Source: Chondrosia reniformis (taxonomy: Eukaryota; Porifera; Demospongiae; Chondrillida; Chondrillidae). Taken from it: a DNA stretch of 64,000 nt. Position numbers and translations under genes: made by a program. The notes beneath the pieces are model-generated. The model was not told where the DNA came from and searched no databases. It saw nothing but the letters and a program-made list of their open reading frames with translations. Numbering within the stretch: the stretch's first letter is position 1; every line of letters begins with the position of its first letter. Positions 1 to 10,300 of this stretch are shown here, one piece after another. The stretch lies in assembly GCA_947172415.1 (NCBI GenBank), contig OX359193.1, positions 8,643,501 through 8,707,500 of the forward strand, in the 5' to 3' direction.

Positions 1-1827
1 GAGACCACTGAACAAGAGCCCACATCAGAGATCAGTGAACAAGAGCCCACATCAGAGATCAATGAACAAGAGCCCACATCAGAGATCAGTGAACAAGAGC
101 CCACATCAGAGACTGCTGAACAAGAGCCCACATCAGAGATCAGTGAACAAGAGCCCACATCAGAGATCAGTGAACAAGAGCCCACATCAGAGATCAGTGA
201 ACAAGAGCCCACATCAGAGATCAGTGAACAAGAGCCCACATCAGAGACTGCTGAACAAGAGCCCACATTAGAGATCACTGAACAAGAGCCCACATCAGAG
301 ATCAGTGAACAAGAGCCCACATCAGAGACTGCTGAACAAGAGCCCACATCAGAGATCAGTGAACAAGAGCCCACATCAGAGATCAGTGAACAAGAGCCCA
401 CATCAGAGATCAGTGAACAAGAGCCCACATCAGAGATCAGTGAACAAGAGCCCACATCAGAGATCAGTGAACAAGAGCCCACATCAGAGACTGCTGAACA
501 AGAGCCCACATTAGAGATCACTGAACAAGAGCCCACATCAGAGATCAGTGAACAAGAGCCCACATCAGAGACTGCTGAACAAGAGCCCACATCAGAGATC
601 AGTGAACAAGAGCCCACATCAGAGATCAGTGAACAAGAGCCCACATCAGAGATCAGTGAACTAGAGCCCACATCAGAGACTGCTGAACAAAAGCCCACAT
701 TAGAGATCAGTGAACAAGAGCCCACATCAGAGATTAGTGAACAAGAGCCCACATCAGAGACTGCTGAACAAGAGCCCACATCAGAGACCACTGAACAAGA
801 GCCCACATCAGAGATCAGTGAACAAGAGCCCACATCAGAGATCAGTGAACAAGAGCCCACATCAGAGACCACTGAACAAGAGCCCACATCAGAGACCACT
901 GAACAAGAGCCCACATCAGAGATCAGTGAACAAGAGCTCACATCAGAGACCACTGAAGAAGAGCCCACATCAGAGATCAGTGAACAAGAGCCCACATCAG
1001 AGACCGCTGAACAAGAGCCCACATTAGAGATCAGTGAACAAGAGCCCAAATCAGAGACCGCTGAACAAGAGCCCACATCAGAGACTGCTGAACAAGAGCC
1101 CACATCAGAGATCAGTGAACAAGAGCCCACATCAGAGATCAGTGAACAAGAGCCCACATCAGAGATCAGTGAACAAGAGCCCACATCAGAGATCAGTGAA
1201 CAAGAGCCCACATCAGAGACTGCTGAACAAGAGCCCACATTAGAGATCACTGAACAAGAGCCCACATCAGAGATCAGTGAACAAGAGCCCACATCAGAGA
1301 CTGCTGAACAAGAGCCCACATCAGAGACCACTGAACAAGAGCCCACATCAGAGATCAGTGAACAAGAGCCCACATCAGAGATCAGTGAACAAGAGCCCAC
1401 ATCAGAGACTGCTGAACAAGAGCCCACATCAGAGATCACTGAACAAGAGCCCACATCAGAGATTAGTGAACAAGAGCCCACATCAGAGACTGCTGAACAA
1501 GAGCCCACATCAGAGACCACTGAACAAGAGCCCACATCAGAGATCAGTGAACAAGAGCCCACATCAGAGATCAGTGAACAAGAGCCCACATCAGAGACCA
1601 CTGAACAAGAGCCCACATCAGAGACCACTGAACAAGAGCCCACATCAGAGATCAGTGAACAAGAGCCCACATCAGAGACCACTGAACAAGAGCCCATATC
1701 AGAGACCACTGAACAAGAGCCCACATCAGAGACCACTGAACAAGAGCCCACATCAAAGACCACTGAACAAGAGCCCACATCAGAGACCACTGAACAAGAG
1801 CCCACATCAGAGATCAGTGAACAAGGC
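1..1827 (+). repeat. 27-bp coding minisatellite, about 68 copies
   Basis: Units of 27 bp differ at a few positions: ATC/ATT AGT, ACC ACT and ACT GCT variants, and a rare TCA to TTA change. The variants recur in blocks; one run of several units near 240-550 reappears near 1200-1330. This suggests expansion of higher-order blocks as well as single units. No unit breaks frame 1. Confidence 0.95.
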
Positions 1828-1911
1828 CCTATAGTAGAGTTTTCTGATGTGCATGATACAGTTGAAGAGCCTTTAAAATCTGTTGTCAGTAAATTTAGCC
1901 ATAATATTTAG
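1..1911 (+). CDS. 3' part of a gene encoding a long acidic 9-residue repeat protein
   Basis: Frame 1 is open from the first base to a TAG at 1909-1911 (636 codons) but contains no ATG, so this is the 3' end of a longer gene or its last exon. A 27-bp unit repeats about 68 times and encodes nonapeptides such as EISEQEPTS, ETAEQEPTS and ETTEQEPTS. Position 2 is I/T and position 3 is S/A/T. A unique tail follows, ending in KFSHNI. The product is Glu-rich and probably disordered. The +2 frame (NKSPHQR repeats) is interrupted by TAG in every TTA-bearing unit, and the third frame is full of stops, so frame 1 is the coding one. Function unknown. Low-complexity extracellular, cytoskeletal or vesicle proteins are possible, but nothing here decides. 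Confidence 0.7.
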   Translation, partial: ETTEQEPTSEISEQEPTSEINEQEPTSEISEQEPTSETAEQEPTSEISEQEPTSEISEQEPTSEISEQEPTSEISEQEPTSETAEQEPTLEITEQEPTSEISEQEPTSETAEQEPTSEISEQEPTSEISEQEPTSEISEQEPTSEISEQEPTSEISEQEPTSETAEQEPTLEITEQEPTSEISEQEPTSETAEQEPTSEISEQEPTSEISEQEPTSEISELEPTSETAEQKPTLEISEQEPTSEISEQEPTSETAEQEPTSETTEQEPTSEISEQEPTSEISEQEPTSETTEQEPTSETTEQEPTSEISEQELTSETTEEEPTSEISEQEPTSETAEQEPTLEISEQEPKSETAEQEPTSETAEQEPTSEISEQEPTSEISEQEPTSEISEQEPTSEISEQEPTSETAEQEPTLEITEQEPTSEISEQEPTSETAEQEPTSETTEQEPTSEISEQEPTSEISEQEPTSETAEQEPTSEITEQEPTSEISEQEPTSETAEQEPTSETTEQEPTSEISEQEPTSEISEQEPTSETTEQEPTSETTEQEPTSEISEQEPTSETTEQEPISETTEQEPTSETTEQEPTSKTTEQEPTSETTEQEPTSEISEQGPIVEFSDVHDTVEEPLKSVVSKFSHNI

Positions 1912-4282
1912 TAATATGTAGTAACTGACAGTTAAACTCTCACAGTACTCGAGCTACGACTCATTTCATTTGTAGACATGTGTGATTTGAACATAAAACT
2001 ACCTTTTTACATGCATTAGCTGATTCTGTTTGATATTTTGCTTGAATGTTTGTAAGACAGACATGTATCTAAGGAGATACACAGCTATGTATTTAGTCCT
2101 GTTATCATGTACACGCATACTCAAAGATTTAAATATTGATATTTCTACGTTATGCATTAAAGTAGTTAAATAAAAAAATATTTTAAAGTGAGGTTAGAAG
2201 TAGGGCTTGCATTGCAACATGTACAGTTACTATACTCATTTAGAAAGAGTAACAAAAGACTGTGTATTTATGCAATAAGGCTAACCATCCAAAAGTGGAA
2301 TACTGAAATTTTAGTAGACGTCAATATTAAAGAATAGAGATTTAAATATAAATCAAAATGTCTAAAACTCATTGAATATATTACCTATGTACAAGTCTTA
2401 AAGTAGACTGCTTACTTGAATGCTGACACCAAATATTACCGTCACATCTTTCCATTTAACAGAGTTACAGCCCTAAATGTACATTAAATTCCAGTATACA
2501 GAGTCAATGTATGGTGAGACATAGGGCAAAATTTAAGTATTCTTCAAAATTCCAAAAACTGATTTAATGTACTTTCAATTACTGCTCTACAAAGTTAATG
2601 TATGGTGAGAGATAGGCCAAATTTGAGTAGATATGAAAATTTGCAAAATTCCTTGGAAGCCTTTCATACATCTCTGTGAATACTTACACAATGTTTCAGC
2701 TTCATATCTCAGAGCTACAGCACTCTAATGTACATTAAATTTCTACAATACGTCCTTAAATGGTGTAGCATATATATCGTGCGATACTATTATGCAAATT
2801 ATCGGCATACCAAGTTAAAATGTTTTGACATGAATGGGGCAACTAGAAACACGCAGGAACAGTCCAGAACGCAGCTGTCAGAACGTCTTTACATAGAGGC
2901 AGGTAGCCATTATGCTATTACTGCAATTGAGATTGAGTGTGGCTGGTTATACCTGTTTACGTTCATATCGGAACACCTCTCGCTAAAATCGTTTCTACAT
3001 GGGACCAGAAAAGTTGGTCTCCTCCGACAATCAAGACACTTACAGGATTCTATCCATTTTTCCTAGTTTCTAGATGAACCATGAATATTGGATATACCTT
3101 TAAAATGGCTTGGAACGATGCACTCATCCCGAATTGACTTGATATAATTTGACTACATTTTTCTCGCAAATACCCTATTCTTAAGTATGGAATTGCGCCA
3201 ACCACAATCGTTTCCTTTTGAAATTTTCTTGTTTAAATAGAAGCGCAAAACCTAGGCCTACCTGGACACATCTCTATGGTGGTAGCGGTTCCCATAGGGG
3301 TTGGTAGCGCTTAGACTCTGAAGCTGTCTCCTAATCGGTTGGTGCCATAGAGACGTGCTCACCAATAATCCGGATTTCGGGGGGGTTCCACGTAATGTGG
3401 GATTGGCATCTGATATCTTTAAGGATTCATATGAGTCGGCCATATCGAGAAGAACTGGTTCTTCTCACGCAAGTGACACCCAAAGCTCAACTCGGCAGAG
3501 CGTTACCACCGATCCCGGCCTCTGAGCGTCGTGGATGGTAGCGTTCGGTATGGTCCAACTTTTTTTCTTTGGACTTTCGTTGGCCGTCGATCGGCAAAAT
3601 TTCACTTTAACGACACCCATATAATATATGTGGATAAATACTGCTTCAACAACAATCAAGTACTACACAGTGCATGTCCATGTGTATAAGAAATCTTTCA
3701 GGAAGCCATATGTTAACATATATAATTTCTGAAAACAATATAAGGGCGCCTATGGTGCCCTAATTATATCATTTTGAACAAATATAAGTGTCCAGATATG
3801 TCCAGGAATGCTTGGGCGCTGCACGAAACAGGTGCCCCACGCCCAAGGGCATTAGGACCGATCCTGGTCCAATGTAGCACCAACACATGTGAGTCTACAT
3901 GATTATAAGCAAAAAGATATATAACAGCACATAAATAGCTATGTCAAGTCAAACATACATAGTAGAAGGCACCATGCTTATAATAAAACGTCAGTTAAAT
4001 CTTGCATGCCACATATTAGAGATCATAGATAAAACTAAATAATTTCTGCATACAGAGGACAATATAAATATGGCGGCGACATAGCGGTCTGGCTACGCGA
4101 GACTAGCCAAGTGTCCGAGGAGGCCATTTTTTAAATTACTACAAAGAGCGTTTATTAGTCGAAAACGTCATAACCACGCCTACTACTGCGCATGCGCAAA
4201 ATTTTAAAATTACCAAGTTACCTGCTTGCCAGACTGAGTTTCCGATCAACCTGTTTACTTTTCAGTCCAAGTCCAGTGGAAG
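1912..4282. other. AT-rich intergenic DNA with dispersed-repeat copies
   Basis: No supported gene. About 2335-2750 holds copies of the roughly 180-bp repeat also found at 6780-7245 and 63845-63975. The GC-richer stretch 3260-3600 contains a perfect short hairpin at 3448-3467 and an 8-bp inverted pair (CTCTATGG/CCATAGAG) about 70 bp apart, but no recognisable gene. From about 4060 onward the sequence is probably promoter and 5' UTR of the next gene; an ATGGCGGC box lies near 4070. Confidence 0.5.
2335..2750 (+). repeat. Dispersed ~180-bp AT-rich repeat, about two degraded copies
   Basis: Landmarks in order are TGCTGACACCAAATATTACC, GAGTTACAGCCCTAAATGTA, CATTAAATTCCAGTATACA, then AATGTATGGTGAGA and CATAGGGCAAAATTT. 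The same series recurs at 6780-7245 and, inverted, at 63845-63975. No open reading frame or terminal structure is evident. Confidence 0.75.
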
Positions 4283-6393
4283 ATGTAAGTTAAGAGATCG
4301 TTTAGCTTAGGGCTAAGGTAAAGTATAGGAGGGGGTTCGAACACAGCGCCTTTAACCAGTACAAGACAGAACAGCATCTTTCTTTGTCTCCAGTTGCTCC
4401 TTCGCGTACAGGCGAAATTCGAGCTATATTCGGAACCCCTCCTTTAGCAGTTTGCTCTGCCACAAGCTACGAATCGGTAGTTCCTTCCTTAGACTATTAT
4501 TCCATCCTTACACAGCCGACAAGGGAATAAGATATACGAAGGGGTGAGGGTCAATCGTTGCGCGAGTGAATATTTGACCAAAAATGCCCTCCGTACCTTA
4601 TTGTAGGTTAATCAAGTTTGGTTTAATGTTAGAAATTATTGTTTTCTCCTTTGCTCTACAATTTAGTTATAAGGGGTTCGCCTTCGGTTTCTTTTGCATT
4701 ATCTACTATTTGCTTCTGTTTTCTCTACAGGGCAATGATGCAGAAGCGCAATGAGCAGCAAGACTTTGGTGTAGCTATGGAGCCTAAGCGGCAAGACTTT
4801 GGTGTAGCTATGGAGCCTAAGCGGCAAGACTTTGGTGTAGCTATAGAGCCTAAGCGGCAAGACTTTGGTGTAGCTATGGTACCTAGGACCTTGTCTGTTT
4901 CTGAGTCAAACCATTTGTATGACTTGAGGTTACCGCTATTAATCGACTTCGAAGACTGCGACGATGACTCATCAACGGATCTCACTTTACTGAGCGGCTC
5001 CTTAAAGTACACTTTAAAGAACCTCGCGGAAGATGCTAAAGTTAAGTCAGACTTTGAGGGCCATGGAGCGTCGGAAAAAGTTGCTAGGAACATTGTGAAT
5101 CAATACTTAGCCAAAACTGACGTGTCAGTGCATTCAGGCAATGAGGTAGAGGAGTGGAAAACAATGAAAAGCTTTGCTGTCAAGGAAGCCCAACGGCCAG
5201 ATGTCTATGCTCGACATTGTAAAAATGGAGGTGATATTGTCCTGATAGTTGAAGTCCACTCAGGACCAGGCGATTTGCATTTCTACAACACAGTGAAAAA
5301 AACAGCTTTTGCGCTATTGAGCCAGCTGCGCTATCTGCGACAGCGTTATGACATTAGCAAAGTAGTTGGATTTACTTTCCCTAAGAAGGATTACCCAGCA
5401 GTTGCAGTGAAAGTATCGGTGTCACTGAAATTGTCTGTCGAGGGCATTGGCTTTGTTTGTGAGAGGAATGCTCTCAAAATGGAAAAAGTAGGTAAGGAGG
5501 TTAGTGATGCAGTTCATGAGATCAAACAGCTTCTTATACAACCTATTCCTGAACCTTTTCCGTGCTACCCTATCAGACTCACGCCAGCAGAAATCAGGAT
5601 GATTGAACACATTCTTAATTCTCAGAAAGATAAGATTCGTTATGCATCATTTCAAGTTGATCAACAGGAAGGTTTAGGCCATAAGAATGAGAAATTGAAG
5701 CAGGTCTATTCAGGATCCTCACTTATCTTGAAGGGCAATAATAAAACCTACAAACACATCTACCATGAATCACTGTCCAAGTTTCTTGTGATGAGTCATC
5801 TCTTTAGCATGGCTCGGAGTGACCAACTTGTGACTGCTGTTGGCTGTATTGAAGTAAGCAATGCATCGTTCTATGTGTTTCCAACGGTATTACGACCGCT
5901 AACCTATGAAGAAGCCAAAGCCTGTCTTTTACCCCTATTGGAGGGTACAAAGCAAGCACTGGAAGAACTGCACTCTCTTGGCTTTGCACACCTAGATGTC
6001 CGTTTGGACAATATCTGCTTGAAGTTGAAAGATTCTAAAATGATGGTTGTGCTTATTGATTTTGATTTCGTTCAAGAAAGATGCACTTCATTGAAACAGA
6101 ATAAAATCTCATATCTGGTTAAGAAAAGCGTCATGTACAAGATTCCAGAGTATCAAGAGCATTCTGTAAGACAGCCTGTAGTTAAGTTTGATTGGTGGCA
6201 GCTTGGTTTGATGGCAGCATATTGCCTAACAGTGCACAACAAAGAACAGCGGCCAAATTACCACAAGTTTCAGATCCCTGAAGAATTCTATCAGGACGAG
6301 TTCTTCAAATGTGCAAAGAAGGGTGAGCCATCTCCGCCTCGGGAATGTGAGAGGATTGCCAGCTACTCTTCACCTATTCGTTACTTTACTTAA
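4283..6393 (+). CDS. Nuclease-like (REase fold) plus kinase-like protein, Crinkler-type
   Basis: Two exons: 4283-4284 and 4731-6393, 554 aa. The initiator ATG is split by the intron (AT|gtaagt ... ctacag|GG), giving MAMMQKR. Residues ~13-55 are four copies of an 11-residue unit (RQDFGVAMEPK) coded by 33-bp repeats. Residues ~165-200 (GGDIVLIVEVHSGPG, then LLSQLRYLRQRY) look like a restriction-endonuclease-fold core with D169, E175 and H177. Residues ~330-530 are kinase-like: HLDVRLDNI at 421-429 replaces HRDLKxxN and IDFDF at 443-447 replaces DFG. This REase-kinase pairing is known from Crinkler (CR) effectors of eukaryotes. Expression and activity are unknown. AATAAA lies at 6420-6425. Confidence 0.65.
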
Positions 6394-7350
6394 TCTGTTC
6401 TGCCTGAGCACAGTCATGTAATAAACAAGAGAATCTAGCAGCCGAACAGTGTTCTAGTTGATCCATGAACTCAGGATTTCAATTCTCTTTAATTAACCTG
6501 TAAACTTGATTAAGAGTATACTCTTTATTTTTCGTGATTGTATTGCATTGTGTTGAACCTATAAACTTGAAGTTCTTATACTCTTTATTTATTATAATCA
6601 TATCCATGCACTATGATATTGTGTGCACGTGAACTGTCCCATGTCTTACACTTGTTGGAGCATTACAGTGATAACTATATAGGCTGCCACAGGAAGCCCT
6701 TAATAAATCAGTTCAACAACAAAGCATTAAGTCATCTTTCATGCATATGCATAAAGATTTTATTTCAACAACTCTTTGGAAATGTTTCATACACACCTGT
6801 GAATACTGAAACAAAGTTAGTAGCTTCATATTTTTCCATTTGATAGAGTTACAGCCATGTACATTAAATTCTGGTATACAGAGTTAATGTATGGTGAGAG
6901 ATATATAGAGCAAATTACAAGTTTCCATCAAAATTTCAAAATCTCATTGAACATGCTTTATAAATGTCTATGATTGTTGACACCAAATATTACCTTCACA
7001 GAGTTACAGCCCATTAAATTCCAGTATACAAAATAAACGTATGGTGAGACATAGGGCAAAATTTAAGTATTCTTCATTCTCATTGGACATTATTTATATC
7101 TATCTGTGAATGCTGACACCAAGTATTAGCTTCACACCTTTCCATTTAACAGCTAGAGTTACAGCCCTAAATGTACATTAAATTCCGGTATACAAAGTCA
7201 ATGTATGGTGGAATATAGGGCAAAATAAAATATATTTTGAAATTTTACATATACACAGTGTGTCAAAGTCCATGGTGTCAAACATATGCAGTACATGCTC
7301 TTTTGTAATATCTTTGTTAAAGTTAACTGAGGTGCCTGCAAGCAATATCT
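6394..7350. other. Intergenic DNA between two convergent genes
   Basis: The region contains the polyadenylation signal of the upstream gene and several copies of the ~180-bp dispersed repeat. No coding sequence is seen before the stop codon of the minus-strand RhoGEF. Confidence 0.6.
6780..7245 (+). repeat. Dispersed ~180-bp repeat, about 2-3 tandem copies
   Basis: It shows the same ordered landmarks as at 2335-2750 (GACACCAAGTATTAGCTTCA, CATTAAATTCCGGTATACA, AATGTATGGTGG), repeated with a spacing near 180 bp. Copies differ by small gaps and substitutions, so it is an old or diverging family. Confidence 0.75.
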
Positions 7351-10300
7351 CTAGGTTGACAGTGGTTGTAGGTATCCTGCTGGCACCCAGCCCTCAACTG
7401 GCTGCATTGTGTCTGGTGAGGTAGCCCTCACCCACCACCATCCATACTGGTTGACACCTACAAGTTCAACTTGCTGCCCTTCAATAAGACCGATATCATT
7501 CTGAGCTGATCCAGGACAATAGTCGCTAATGGCAATGTAATCTCTAGTTGCTCCTGGGGCCTAGGGAGAGAGAGAAACACTGGATGATTGACCAAAGATT
7601 GTAATCATCCAAGCAACTAACCAAGGACTCATACATACAGCTTTCTTCTGTAGCATTAGCACTCTCAAGGTCATCACTTTCAAAACTATCACAGCTCCTA
7701 CCTAATGCCGATTCCTTTAAAGGAAAAACATGTTTTTGACTAGTGACTTCATCAGATAGTAAATAAACTGACCATTCCAGGGGACTTATCAGAGGAAGAT
7801 GTCAAATTGGTAGATCCATTCATCATTGAAGATGGTTTGGACCTGGTCTTTGAGTGCCTAAGACTTGCTCTAAATTGACCACTGTACAGAAAGAGCAAGT
7901 AGAATATCAATGACATGTAATTTTATAAACGATATAAGTCTCTGTACCGGATTTTTTGAATATTCAGGCCTAGCGATTGGTCCCCAGCTGGTTGGGAAGA
8001 CTTTACTGCCCTTGCATCTACAACATAACAAAGATAAAACCTGGAACTATTTTATTTCTATTTGACTAACTTTTGGCCTGTGTAAACTGCTCTTCTAAGA
8101 GTCGTCTGATCTCTGCAGTCCACATAAGAATTAAATCTTTCCTTGTGGCCTAGACAAATCAAGTGCAGAGGGTTTAATTAAGGTGTGGAGATGGGAGTGG
8201 AGTAGCTAGCATGGGAGTGGAGTGGCCAGTATGGGAGTGGAGTGGCCAGCATGGGAGTGGAGTGGCCAGTGTGAGATAGCTATGTTAGCGCTGGCAAGAT
8301 TGTGAAGGTGACTTACTGTAAGTTTATAAGACTTCTGCTGACTGTGATGTATCAAAGTAAAGTCCAATGACTGTCCATCTGTTACATCTCTCAAACCCAA
8401 ATCATTCAACTACATTAAGGGTACATGGACATACAGGTATATACAGGTACACATATATGGACATACAGGTATATACAGGTACACATATATGGACATACAG
8501 GTATATACAGGTACACATATATGGACATACAGGTATATACAGGTACACATATATGGACATACAGGTATATACAGGTACACATATATGGACATACAGGTAT
8601 ATACAGGTACACATATATGGACATACAGGTATATACAGGTACACATATATGGACATACAGGTATATACAGGTACACATATATGGACATACAGGTATGTGA
8701 TGCTTGTACTGAAAGCTGGTTTGTCGTTTCTCGTGGCTAGATGCAGTCTCATCTTTACTAAAGACTAAAACTTTCTCAAAGAGAAACACATTTTGACGTT
8801 TAGGTCTGGAGAATATCGCCAGCTTTTCCCTTCCCTGTTTATCCACTTCGGTGATTTGAAATACATCCTGCAATAAAAGTAAAGGTTACCATGACAACCT
8901 ATAAAGTGGCACTAGATATGCTATTGCGTGTGTACCTGTATAAGAAGGCGTCCTTGGTTGACCAGACCACCGGGAAACCCCTTTAGACCTATCACTTTCA
9001 TTGAGTTGTTCAGGTACTTGAGAATGTTCAGCATTTTGTCAAGAGCTGCCTGTTGGAGTGATACAATAATGAGTAACCATGGCAACCAGAAGAAAACCAC
9101 TATGAAGGTACAGTATATTTATAATGCTGCCATGGTTACCATTAAGTCCTCCCTAACAATGTCTCCACTGTCATCCTCCTCTGAGTACTTGATCATGTCC
9201 TTCAAAAGGAGCTGGTACTTGGTGATTCTTTGGACAGGCTTTAACAGGTATGAGGCCAGGGGGAGCTGGTGGCCCAACAGTTGCTGGATCTCAAAGAAGA
9301 AGACAGACTCTGCCTCAGTGACTGACTGCAAAAGTTCCTCAGAGTCGGGTCTGTTCTTGCAATACTCTTCGTAGAGTTCAAAGCCATCACTCTAAGAAGA
9401 ACATGGAATTAGTAATAACCACAACACATCAAACCCCATGAACACAGCTAACCAGTTCTGTGAAGGCTTTTCCAACGTACTCTGGACAAGTTGAATATTT
9501 TTCTAATTCATCTAGAAATCGCCTGTGTGCATTGAAAATTTGAAGACACCATACACATGTGGTAGGAAGGTATATACTATACACATGTGGTAGGCAGGTA
9601 TATACTATATAATGTGGTAGGAAGGTACATACTATATAATGTGGTAGGAAGATATATACTATACACATGTGGTAGGAAGATATAAGCTATAATCAGATAA
9701 ACGTACTCGCTGTGGAATTCATATATTTGTATTAGATTTCCAAAGACAGTTGGCCTCCTTCCCCTCAGTTTGACCGGTACACGATTGTTATCCGGAGACA
9801 TTTCTTCATAGTAACCCTACAATAATGGATCACTGTAATCTGTACCAAGCTGAATCATATGGTGTAATCAAATTCATAGATTGACGAGTGAATGGCGTTT
9901 TAAGTAACTCATGGAATGCATTAGTACTGACTCTAATCACAGACTTGAGGTGCTGGATGTAGTCCTTTTCAGTAGCAACCAGCTCGTTGTACACAAATCT
10001 CCTGGATCTCTCTTGGATGCTCATCAATTCAAAGTTCTCCTCCTTCAGGGATCCTCCGTCCTACAAACACATTAATGCACACATGACAGAGGGACAGGCC
10101 ATAAGCACTAGCTTGGCTCACCGCACTATCAGGACTGGACAGGTTAGGATGAGACTCATTGGTGTCTGTAGCTGTCGGTGACTGGGACATGGGAGAAGGG
10201 GATCTGGGAGGTGACGGAGGAGATGGGGGAGGTTGAAATGACGCAGCTAGTAACTTTAGCAGAACCGTTCGATGACTGTCCAATTTATCTCGCAGCTATC

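Noticed and set aside
35-1834. Plus-strand frame encoding basic NKSPHQR repeats
   Set aside because: It is interrupted by TAG in each TTA-containing unit, while frame 1 is open through the whole array and past it to a natural stop.
3470-3570. tRNA- or 5S-like sequence (AGCTCAACTCGGCAGAGCG followed by a T-run)
   Set aside because: An A-box-like stretch is present but no acceptor stem, T-arm or 5S C-box could be folded on either strand.
8402-8873. Tyr/Val/Cys-rich open frames on both strands
   Set aside because: These are read-through of a 32-bp intronic minisatellite whose units lack stops. Only the part at 8691-8867 is exon.
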